From Cordylochernes scorpioides (taxonomy: Eukaryota; Arthropoda; Arachnida; Pseudoscorpiones; Chernetidae), in assembly GCA_030710605.1 (NCBI GenBank), contig CP092863.1, positions 58,568,899 to 58,632,898 on the forward strand: 64,000 nucleotides of DNA, in the 5' to 3' direction. Under the pieces are notes generated by a model. It saw only the letters and a list, made by a program, of their open reading frames with translations, made no database searches and was not told where the DNA came from. The position numbers and the translations under genes were made by a program. The number at the start of each line of letters is the position of its first letter. Position 1 is the stretch's first letter. Shown here piece by piece: positions 42,780-53,166 of this stretch.

Positions 42780-44960
42780 TCCAAAAAAAAAAAAAGCAAA
42801 CGGTGACAGAGATGAAGAACGCATGACGCTCGTAACTGTATATAGAATATCCTCTTGGTAAATTTCCATCTATAATTTAGTCATATAATCGGCCTAGCTA
42901 CTTACCATCTGAACACCTCTTTGACAGATTCTGGACTCTTCATGATTCCCTCGCGGAATCAAGGCCGTGTACTGACAAGAACATTTAGTCCGAAACCATG
43001 TGGTCTCCAGGTAGAAATTCTTTGTTGGAAATCAACTTTTCACACACAGAAAATAGAATTTTATAAATATTTCTATCAAATGAAGATTTTGTTTTAAAAA
43101 AAAATTATATAAAATATAAAATAATCTACCATTGTTAAAAATATCGTCATTATTCTGTATATCTATATAAACTACATTAAATAAATGCTAAATAGCATCT
43201 AGAGTTTCATTAACCTATTTTCTATATCACACTATAAATTTACACAAGTAATACTAATATTTCTATTCGATCATTGTAAAAAGAAAATGTTTTGCAATTT
43301 TAACTTTTAAAAAATGTAAATACACATATTACAAAATTATTTATTATTATAATTAATATTATAATATACACACATTCTCTCACACACAATATTCTCATTT
43401 CTAATAATCGAGAACCCAACCCCTCGAGTTTTAGTTTAGTTGCTTCATAAGAACACCTTGTTTTTCCCAAGTAAGGCAAATACAATTCCTAGACAAGTAT
43501 AGAGAAGCTAATAGGAACGTATAAATTTCTTCGGAAATCCGCCATATTTCAAAATAAATCGCCGAAGTTCGCAAGCCATTAAGAGTTTTGGCGTATTTCT
43601 CTCCTAATATTTCATTCAGGGAACAATGGATCGATGTTGTCTTGCTATGACCGACTCTAGCAGAGATTCTGCCGATACCTTTTCAAGGGAAAGTCTGCAC
43701 AAACGTTACAGTATTTTGAAAATATTTTATATTCCATTTTATTTTACATAATATTATATTATTTGGATGTTTCGAATATTCTATATATGATACACGGATT
43801 TTAGTATATAAATTATTGGTATCTCTTCAAAACATTTGTATCTTTGATTGAATGTTAATGTGTATTGGTATCTTCAGGTGTCACACCAAGTCATAGGGAC
43901 AATTCCCATACGCTTTCTATACTAGTAGATTGCGAGTTATGGTATGAGTTAGGTCCTGTAGCTTTCCTGATGCGGCATGAGTATAGGAGACCTATTTTTG
44001 AATCGATTCCTCTATTGTAAAAGCTTTTATTCAACTTGCCTTCATGTCTGTCTGTCTTTCTGGATGTCTGTCGCCGAATCTTGTAATCATTTTTTATATA
44101 CTTATAGGGAACCTAGAAATATGAAATTTGGTACAAATGTTCAAACATGATGACAATGCTAGCTGACCAATTTTCAGACTTCTGGGTTGTCAGGTTGGTC
44201 AAGAAAGGACAAAATTCCAAATTTCCTTTCAAATTTTGTATATTTAATTTTAATATGCTTCCAGACCATATAGAATAATGAAACTCACAATACTCGATCA
44301 GTCCAATTAACAATGCAAGGGTACTAATTTTCAGACTTCTGGGTGGTCGGGAAGGCGGGAAATGCACCATTATCTATATTTCTTTTTTAATATTATGTGT
44401 TGCATTATATCTACTCGGAAAATTCTGGAGGTTGCGAATGGATTTTTTCAATAAATGTTCAAGACATGGAAGGAATTAGAAATCCAAATATTCAGCTTCC
44501 TCTCTAAAACGTCCTTGGAATTACAAGAAAATAAATGAGAAAAGCCAACAAATATATTAATTTTATCTGTTATAATTTAGTCATCTTATTCCAATATCAT
44601 CACGCATATATTTATATTCATTATATATATATAGGTGTGTGTGTAACAATATACCACCATACATTAACGACACCTTTTTAAATAGATCCCCTTTTTCAAT
44701 TAGTATGTTGTTACTTTTAACTATTTAATCTAAGGTAGGAAGCCATACTCATTGAATACTGCTAACGAGGTATGTGGCCAACGGTGTTCGCCCTTGGGAC
44801 TCAGTTTTAGGTGAAACTGAGAAAGGAGTTTGAAAGGTTTACCTTTCTAAACTTGCATAACTTGATATATCGCTGTATTCAACAGATATTCGGACTTAAG
44901 ATATAGAATATTTAGCTTTTTTACAAATTATTTCATTTATAATATATAGAAAGGTTTTCG
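42780..44960. other. Non-coding stretch
   Basis: Mostly AT-rich with short repeats such as GACCAATTTTCAGACTTCTG... and ACTAATTTTCAGACTTCTGG (44165 and 44325, about 160 bp apart). No domain was recognised in any frame. Confidence 0.35.
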
Positions 44961-44964
44961 AGAC

Positions 44965-45440
44965 GCTAATGGAACAGCTCGCCCGAAGATACTGCACTTG
45001 GATAAATGTCGACAAGGATAATGGAAAGACTTGTTATATCGTGTGAAGGCTGCTTTTAAACTCGAATATATCCTCAAAATTTTCTGCAGACCACTGGTAT
45101 CCTTCATGAAATAATTGTGAGCGCATTCATGAAGACTACACAGGACCTTTTCAGTGATATCATTACTTAGTTTTAATCGAGGCGAAATCTCGCTAGGCAG
45201 AAGTCAAAGCCATCCATGAGCCTCCAAGTTCAATCAATGCCATCAAACCTTTAATGAGATATTTTCAACCAAGAATATCCTTTAGTCACTGTCTCTGACA
45301 ATACATCAATATGTATCAGTGAAGCATTTTCCAACTACTGTCTTACAAATACGATAATACAAAATGTAAATGTACCTGGACAGCTAGCGACTGATGGAAG
45401 GTCGAAGAGGAATGTATAAAACCTTAAAAAGGAACATAAA
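44965..45440 (+). pseudogene. Gypsy integrase relic
   Basis: The plus strand, across frames, still shows zinc-finger-side LVISCEGC (45030), then RIHEDYTGPFQ (first aspartate, 45120-45152), AEVKAIHEPPSSINAIK, TVSDNTSICISEAFSNY (second aspartate) and a 'PGQLATDGRSRRMYKTLK' version of the 'HPxSNGxAERxVxTLK' motif, in which the catalytic glutamate is lost. Stops and frameshifts are frequent. No LTR or RT nearby, so it is an old fragment. Confidence 0.7.
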
Positions 45441-45777
45441 TCGTTGATAAATGTAATTATCTCAATTTACCAAAATATTTTAAAAATCCACCTTCGTTAT
45501 CCAACAACCCTATAAGCTGCAAGAATAATTCTAGAAAGAATAATTAAAAATATTATTTATTTGTAATGCAAACAACAAACATAGTTAACAAAAATGTATT
45601 CAAAGCCACTCTGATTTGGAAAAATGGGATCACTGATCAGAAGCAGGAAAAGTTTCAATATAAAGGTTTTAATATAACAACGCAACGCCAAACCAGACAT
45701 AATCTACTAATACCTAATTCAATTTAACATTTCAAGAATCAACTAAGAACATTCTGACCCCGACCAAACACGTAATA

Positions 45778-46735
45778 CGAGGGTGTATTGAAAAGTAAGA
45801 TCTCCTTTTTTTTTCATTGAAAGTGTAATTTATTTAAAACTTTGTGTACATTGTAGGAGAGGTTGAACATTTGGCTATTTTTCAACATAGTCGTCTTGAC
45901 GATCAATCACTTTTTGCATCCTGGAAACCAGTTTTTTAATGCCAGTGTCGTACCACTCTCCCGCCGCTTCGCGAAGCCAACTACCAAGTGTTTCTTGCAC
46001 TTCCTCGTCTGACTTCAATTTCTGTCCCGCGAGGTGTTTTTGAGAGCGGGAAACAAATGGAAATCGCTGGGGACAATGTCCGGGCTTTAAGGAGGATGCT
46101 CGATGTTTTCCCAGCCGAATCCATTGAGTAGAGTGGTGATTTGATGTGACATATGTGGACACACATTGACATGATGCAAATACACTCCTTTGGTGAGCCT
46201 ACCTCTTCTTTTGTTTTGGAAAGCTCGCCACCCTTTCTTGAAAGTCTGGTAGTACCTTTCTGAGTTGATTGTTGTTCCTTTCGGCATGAAATCAATCAAA
46301 AGAACCCCCTTCCTGTCCCAGAAAACGATTTCCATTACCTTTCCCGCAAACTTCACCGTCTTGAACTTTATCGGCTCTGGTGAGGTCGGGTGACGCCATT
46401 GTTTCGACTATTCTTAGTTTCCGGGGTGTAATTATGTGATCGAGTTTCTTCTCCAGTCACAATTAAATCTAGAATTTTTTCGCGCTCTTCCTCATAGAGG
46501 CAGATAAATTCTGTGGCACTTTCCTTGCGCGTGATTTTGTGTTCCTTGATGAGCTTCTTAGGAACCCATCTGGAGGACACCTTTTTGTACCCGAGGACCT
46601 CTGACACAATATTCTGCACGGAGAAGTAGCCACATTCTTCATTAAGACCTTCAATTATCTCACGAAGGGTTATTCTCCGGTATTTGCGCACCATCTCGTC
46701 GATTCGAGCCATCGTTGATTCCGGAAAACTCGGCC
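45778..46735 (-). pseudogene. Mariner transposase, SETMAR type, decayed
   Basis: The 3' terminal repeat CGAGGGTGTATTGAAAAGTA lies after TA at 45776. On the minus strand, 46368-46712 encodes the second HTH half and linker (KKVSSRWVPKKL). The first catalytic site reads TGEETRSHNYTPETK, where the usual aspartate is Glu. Next is FWDRKGVLLIDFMPKGTTIN with the second aspartate, then VNVCPHMS in place of the third-site 'DNAxPH', and the usual C-terminus DEEVQETLGSWL...DRQDDYVEK-stop at 45875. There are at least two frameshifts. The N-terminus is truncated near 46735. Confidence 0.88.
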
Positions 46736-46794
46736 GCCCTGACAGCGTGAATGTTTAAACAAACATTCTCGGTCAATCACATGAGAGAGAAAAT

Positions 46795-46930
46795 TCCACC
46801 CAAGGAAGTGTTTCTCAAATAATATATAATTTAATTGACTCTAGAGCTTTCGGACCTTGGAGCCCTTCTACAGGAGTGAGGTTAAATATAATGCTGCTTC
46901 TCCTTAATCTTACTTCTGTAGTAGGGTCAA
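46795..46930 (-). repeat. Penelope-like tail fragment with degenerate hammerhead core
   Basis: The minus strand reads CTGTAGA, AGGGCTCCAAGGTCC, GAAAGCTCTAGAGTCAATTA. The GAAAGCTC and stem II-like GG(G)-CC layout matches the Penelope tails at 52.9 and 57.4 kb, but CTGTAGA breaks the CTGANGA core. Confidence 0.4.
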
Positions 46931-48285
46931 TATTCTAAATTTTAATAAGGTATTTTTTTTTCTTTCTAGCCAGATTGTCTTGCCTTTTATAAAAATGAGA
47001 AAACCAGCAATAATACCCTATAGAGTAAAAATAAAGCAAAAAAGAGGAATATATATTTCAACCATTTTATCTGCATTATATTCCAATTTTAACTTGTATA
47101 AAATCATTTTACCTAATAGTTAAATATTATATAAAAATACTTGTAATAAATATTTAGGAACTAAAATGATCATGAATAAAAAAATATTATCAAATTGTCT
47201 TCTGCTTTATTTTAAAAAGAAATATGTCAGGAACCTTTGTGTTACAGATAGTAAGATAATTACTTTGAACGTAACTAAAAATATTATTTGGCAGCTTTTC
47301 ATCTCGCTTTGCTTCTTTCGTCGTTTTCAATCCTATTTCCTTAAATGAGAATGCCCAAAAAATGTCAGACGATATCTCGAGGGAAATTGGGAAGAGTGTT
47401 CCATTTTGGCACCATTTGCGAAATTTCCCTGTTTTCTAATTGGATCGTCTGATTGTCTTTTTCTCAGATTTTCAGGAGTCTCTTTTAAGCGTTTCAGACA
47501 ATTTAAGTTAATAAGGTGGCCATAATTGCCGTAGAATATTTTTTCTGCTTTTATTTATTTTTTAATCAATAGCTTTTAAAATATTTGAAATATTTACATA
47601 ACTCTTTGGGGAACCAACCAAATGCTATCCTTTCTTTTCAAATTCTCTCTCTCTCAAACACACATTCTCTTATTTATATATAAAAGATATTTAGTTTTCC
47701 AATTATTTTCAACTATAATTATTTAAAATATATATGCATATAATATTATGATATTTATTACATAGGCAAATAATGTACTATAGCTTTAGCCAGTCGCACA
47801 TTCAACTGAAAAATTCAAACTGCATGTTGAGGATTTACTTCTTTTTTTTTTTGAAACGTAGAAAACTAATATAACAAATAAATTTAATTCAAGATTTCAA
47901 ATATTTGGGAAGGCTAGAAATGATTTTGTTTGCCCATCTATATTAATAAAATGCAAATTTCATAAGTGTACATCACTAAAAACTTTCGTTACAATGCATC
48001 AATTTCAACCAAATTTTCAACATTTATGTAAAACGAGATGGAGCAGGTTTTGCTTAACATCAAAATATTTTTCCTAACTTTAAAATACATAACTTTGCTG
48101 TTATCGATAAAATACAAAATAATTCAACAGAGTAAAAGTATTTATACTTTCAAAAGTGTTTACTTTCCGCTTCTTGCTAAATTTGCTCTATCTTTTTATA
48201 TATATATTGATTTTAATAATAAATTTTATACATTGTAAGATACTTTTATTTTATAGTTTTCATATTTTATACCGAAAAAAGTTGA
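46931..48285. other. AT-rich non-coding stretch
   Basis: Short frames only, hydrophobic and low in complexity. Nothing recognised. Confidence 0.4.
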
Positions 48286-48290
48286 AGCCT

Positions 48291-48376
48291 TACTTGATGA
48301 GATCAAGTTTCTTTTTTATTTTATTACGTGGTTACTTGATGAGATCAAGTTTCTTTTTTATTTTATTACGTGGTTA
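48291..48376. repeat. 43-bp tandem duplication
   Basis: TTACTTGATGAGATCAAGTT followed by TCTTTTTTATTTTATTACGTGG is repeated twice, perfectly. TTGATGAGATCAA is itself a near-palindrome. Confidence 0.9.
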
Positions 48377-48419
48377 GTATTTTTATAAGACTAAGGTAAT
48401 TTATATTATTTTTTACGAA

Positions 48420-49425
48420 TTTAGGGTTATTTCTATTTTTTTTCACTAAAAAGCTAGACATTTCATTCATGTGCTCGATTTTATGTCTTTTTTGAGGATC
48501 TCTTTTTTTCACTAAAAAGCTAGAAATTTCATTCATGTGCTCAATTTTATGTCTTTTTTGAGGACCTTAACAAAATTTTTAATTAATTGTTTAGATATTT
48601 TAGTTACAGATTATTTATGGTGTTTTCCACTTATATGGGTTGTTTTGTGAAACAAATTTGGGTTATTTTTCTTTTTTTTCACTAAAAAGCTTGAAATTTC
48701 ATTTTAATTAATTGCTTAGATATTTTAGAAGTAGATTATTTATGGCATTTTCAGCATATATGGGTTGTTTTGTAAACAACTTTTGGATTATTTCTATATT
48801 TTTTCACTAAGATGCAAGATATTTTATTGGTATGTTCAATTATGGGTCATTTTGAAGTCCTTTTTTAAATTTTCTTATGGAGTTTTTTAATTATTGCTTT
48901 TATCTTTTAAATACAGTTTATTTATTATATTTTCTACATATATGGGTTGTATCTAAAAAATAGGTTATTTATATTTTTAAATAAGAGAGGGATTTCTTTA
49001 ACGGATTCATTTATTTGTCTTTTTGAGGTCCTTTTTCAAAATTTTATTTAAAATATTTTAATTTATTTGATTAAGTATTTTATATTTAGATTATTTATAG
49101 TTTTTTTAACATATAGGGGTTGTATTTTGTATTTTAGAAAATTATTTCTATTTTTTTCCTCAAAAAAGCATGCTTTTTCATTGCCGTGTCCTGCGGTTGG
49201 TCTATTTTTGAGGCTTTTTAATGATAACTGGTTTTGTACATTAATTTTTTAGTTTTAATATTATGCTTTTAGTTTTTTATAATCTTTTTAACATATCTGG
49301 AAGGTTATTTTGAAGAAAAAATTTAGGAATTTTGATTTTTACCTCAAAAAGAGAGGTAATTTTTATGCTTTGTTTATAAATTGCTGGTTTTTAAGCTTTT
49401 GTTATTAATCTCAATCTTTTTTTTC
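48420..49425 (+). repeat. T-rich degenerate tandem repeats upstream of the Helitron exon
   Basis: About six copies of a 170-190-bp unit, marked by TTTTTTCACTAAAAAGCT(A/T)GA, TTGTTTAGATATTTTAG, GATTATTTATGG and ATATGGGTTGTTTT, with growing divergence. A 64-bp inner duplication is at 48440-48570. It runs directly into a polypyrimidine tract and CAG before the 49431 ATG. Confidence 0.65.
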
Positions 49426-49430
49426 AGAAT

Positions 49431-49925
49431 ATGCCTCGCCGCAGCCGGCCTTTAATTGGTAGGAATACGGCTGCTTCCAGGAGATATAGGAATGCTAGAG
49501 CTATTGAGACACCACTTCAAAGTGAGACGCGTCGTGCGCTTCGCCGTCTTAGGTATTCTGAAGCCCGCGTCGCAGCTACACAAACTATGCAAGTTCCTGT
49601 TCAGCGTATTCAGCTTTGGACTCATAAGCCGTTTTCAGGTTTGCAGTATAATGCCCATATTGATTATAAAGCTGATTCATCTGTCGATATAGGCCAAATG
49701 TCTCGGGTATGCCAGTTTTGCTCTGCTTTGAGATTTAGAGATGAACCCTTTGGCCTCTGTTGTAAACAAGGTAGAGTTTCTCTACCTGCTATTGAGTCCC
49801 CTCCAGAACCTATTTTCTCTTTGCTCTCTGGCCTACATCCTCTATCGAAGTCCTTCTTGCTGCATATCCGTAGATATAACTCTATATTCCAAATGACATC
49901 TTTTGGTGCTAGACAAGTTGTAACT
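49431..49925 (+). CDS. Helitron-like protein, N-terminal exon
   Basis: ATG at 49431, preceded by a T-rich tract and TTTTTTTTCAG, a good 3' splice-site context. The peptide starts basic (MPRRSRPLIG, arginine-rich to residue ~50). It then has VCQFCSALRFRDEPFGLCC, KQGRVSLPAIESPPEPIFSL and a SFLLHIRRYNSIFQMTSFGA motif. This C..C....E....CC.G.v.LP...PP..l..L....FR..iR.YN..f.ftSfGa pattern is the conserved N-terminal zinc-finger region of animal Helitron Rep-helicases. Homology stops after SFGARQVVT, at ACT|GTAAAT (49926), a plausible splice donor. The Rep HUH and helicase domains are not found downstream, so it is an isolated exon or a truncated element. Confidence 0.75.
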
Positions 49926-49929
49926 GTAA

Positions 49930-50505
49930 ATATGCATATTTTGTGTGGTATTACAAAAGTTTCAATAAATATATTTTTTAAATATTTTCTCTTCAAGCCC
50001 ATCATACACACATGCTACATTTTTCACATGTTTCAATGTGTAGGGTTTTAAACCTTCATGGTAAGGTATTCTTACTTAAGAGGTATACTGTGTTAGAAAA
50101 ATTTATGGTTTTTAATTATTGGTTACTATTGTGTTTATTTTACATACATGTGTTTATATTACATAGTATGTGTTATTTTTTTGATAATTTGATTGGAAAT
50201 ATTAGTTTTAGCACAACTTGCTTCATACCGTAATGTTATATCTGTGTTGGCTTGCTGAACAATACTGGCCCAACATGAATTTACCTATGTTTACCCAAAT
50301 TACCATTTTAGCATAATTATACATCTTGCACCTAATAAGAGACCTAAACAATGTGTAAGGTTGAACAAAGAGTGGTCTAACATACACATTGTTTAGGTTT
50401 CAGTGAACAAAGAGGTCAGTAAATTTTATTAGAAAAAAAAACTATTCCATGTAATGTATTAGAAACAAAATAAACCTCATCCTACCTAATATACATTACT
50501 GATGA
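49930..50505. other. AT-rich sequence after the Helitron exon
   Basis: No further Helitron domain was found. A 16-bp perfect inverted repeat, ACCTAAACAATGTGTA (50342-50357) and its complement (50383-50398), forms a hairpin with a 25-nt loop. Confidence 0.5.
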
Positions 50506-50508
50506 GGA

Positions 50509-50833
50509 AGGGGGGTCGGTGGAAGGCTGGTTAAACCGTTTGGTTTACGACCACTAGGACCCGGGTTCGATCCCCGCATTGGACACTTTTTTCTGTTAAA
50601 AAAAAAAAAAATGCTCCAATGGCCCCCCGATTCTTGCAAAAGTCCAACCCCACCAGCGAGTGCAAGTAACCAAACGGGGCTCTGGCACATTTGTAAGTGC
50701 AAAGTCGAACTGCTTTCACATGTGTAGACATGTGGTGCGCTTACAGTAAAAAGCAGTCGCTAACTACCCACCATGCTTATCATGGCCTGTACCACGTGTA
50801 CTAGGGATAAGCAAAAAAATAATAATAATAATA
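50509..50833 (+). mobile_element. tRNA-derived SINE
   Basis: The tRNA-like head ends in a perfect B box, GGGTTCGATCCCC (50563-50575). A run of A and an unrelated ~200-bp body follow (CCAACCCCACCAGCGAG, GCTCTGGCACATTTGTAAGT, GCGCTTACAGTAAAA). The 3' tail is (AAT)n. ATGAGGA flanks it at 50502-50508 and 50834-50840, a 7-bp target duplication. The A-box region (GTCGGTGGAAGGCTGG) is less clear. A relic is at 33.4 kb. Confidence 0.8.
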
Positions 50834-50840
50834 ATGAGGA

Positions 50841-52660
50841 TTAAAGATTTTGATTTGTGTTTAAAATTTTGCATGCATTTCTCTATTTCTGTTCTTTTCT
50901 TGCAAAGCTAATGGATTGTTTAGGTTGCTTATTTTTGACTCGCCAATTTGTTTAGTGATAAAGTGGTATAGCGTTCTTTTTCAGAGCATCACCCTACAAA
51001 AAAATTGCCTGACCTTTCCTAATATTCAGATAGATTGATTATATCAATGTACTAGACTACAAACATTCCCTCGAGTAAAAACAATTATTAAAAAAAAATC
51101 TTATCTAAATATATATCACTCGGGTAGATATGCACACGGGTCAATCCCGGGGCGAAGCCCGGGTCGGCGTCTAGTATTCAATAAAATGCATACTAATTTC
51201 ATAGTTGCACTTGATGCTTTATTCATGGTTATGGTGTTTAAAGAAAAACTATGAAAATAAACTTCTTCCAATTGTATAAATATTACAAAAATATTTATTT
51301 CGAAAACAATTATTCCAGTTGAATTACAAGAAGGCAAATACTTAAACCAATTTACAGTGTAGGCAACGTTAATAAACAGTATGATCTACCACAATGTGGT
51401 AGTTTAGGAGGATGCTTGGGCTATGTATTCTGTTCATTAATGTTGCCTGAACAGATCTCAGATCTAGAGGCTCAAAAATATTTATTTATCTTTAATTTTA
51501 TTTTCAATATTAAGATGAAAATATCAGGATTCTGGAGATACCTTTCATTTAAAACATTTCAATTCATAAAATCCCTTCTATACGAAAAATCACACTACAA
51601 TAAATCAATAGGACAAGATTTAAAATATAATCAAGTACACATAAGATATACTTATATATTTATATAATTATTTGAATATCAATTTAAAGCGGGCCTCCAC
51701 TGCATGTGCTTATTGGATTTTCCACTCAAAGGGGTTTTTTAAAATTATATTTCTTATATATCTTATATAAGATATATTAATTATTTTCTGTCTCGATTAT
51801 CGATATTTCGTTTATGTTCGATTTTTTTTATATTAATAATTTCTGCCAGTTTCACCTATATATTTGGTTTTGCAATCTTTGCATATATAGAGTATATGAC
51901 ATTCTTAATATTAGTAGGATAATTAATACATTGACCTTTGTAAGGAGTTTTTTAACAATGAATATATATCGCGCGAATTACTGAAGAAAGGTTTTATTCC
52001 GAGCTATTGATACGGGTATACTGGTGAATAGGGATCACTGCAAATAGATTTGGAGGGGCTATATAAATGTCTTAAAATGAATGATATAAGATATTAACAA
52101 GCCTTTTTAGATTTTTAAAATTTCTTTGTTTCTTCGGATTTAAAGGTTTGAAGTGACCAATGGCTCTGAAAACGTTTAATTGAGGTTTTTACTGTATTTA
52201 TTGTATGCTTGAGAGGACAGTAGGAGGGTAATCGTATATAGTTGGGGTTGTAGAATGTTTTATAATATAATTTTGTTTGGAATAGCTGTTCTGTGAGAAC
52301 GATTTTATATCTTGAAATTGCAGGCTATTGTTTGTATTTTTTCCTAAGTGAAATTCAGGTCGGCATGGTAACTATGGAGGTTTGTCAGAATGCTCTTAAT
52401 TTGATTTTCGGGACAGATACAAAATATATCAACAATTTATCGACGCCATAAAACTATATTTGATGGGAAATTCTAGAGTTTTGTGAAAACAAATGTTTTA
52501 AAAGAAACTTATACCCGAAAGCCTGATATTTTTACTTTAAAATTGATACATATACAATTTTATTGAACTATTATTTTTAACGCTACTTTTCAAATACAGT
52601 TAATTAAAAGCAGTGTTGGGAAAAGTGTAATCATGATTACCTTATCTATATTTATAACTA
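50841..52660. other. AT-rich stretch with a minus-strand RTE-like head
   Basis: On the minus strand at 51110-51180, ACTAGACGCCGACCCGGGCT, then TCGCCCCGGG is the GC-hairpin head of the dispersed RTE-like family. Nothing else recognised. Confidence 0.4.
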
Positions 52661-52879
52661 GCGGATGCACCGGGCTCCACCCGGGTTTTATTCGAGTAAA
52701 GGTTATTCTAACGAATATTTGATAAAAATATTTTCCAAAAATCTTCTCCCTACTGATTCGATTTTTATGAATACATTTATACATATCGTTTCAGTAGAGA
52801 GTGGATATTTGTTGATTTTTTTTATTTTCATAAAGATATATTCAAAGAAAAACAGGGTAACGTGGTAAGATTCTTTTAA

Positions 52880-52925
52880 TAGAACACGACGAGCTTTCAG
52901 GCAGCAACTGCCCTTCTTCAGGTCT
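52880..52925 (-). ncRNA. Hammerhead-like motif in left Penelope tail
   Basis: Minus-strand mirror of the motif at 57380-57425: CTGAAGA, strong stem II (AGGGCAG, TTG, CTGCCT), GAAA, GCTCGTC. Stem I pairing is weak, so activity is uncertain. Confidence 0.5.
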
Positions 52926-53166
52926 AATACAAGTGTAGACAAAGAAGTGCCATATTTATAAGCGAAAATATTTACATATATACGCGCAAAGAATAAGGAA
53001 TTTTACATACTGGAGATTGGAAAGGGGAATTTGCATATTTACAAATAAAAATAAAACAAACTCTGTGTGAGAAACAGAGGCAAAAACGGAGATAAAAATT
53101 AAATCTGAAGGCAAAACACGGAGATAAAAATTGAACCGTAAATAACAATAAAAACCCAGAAACATA

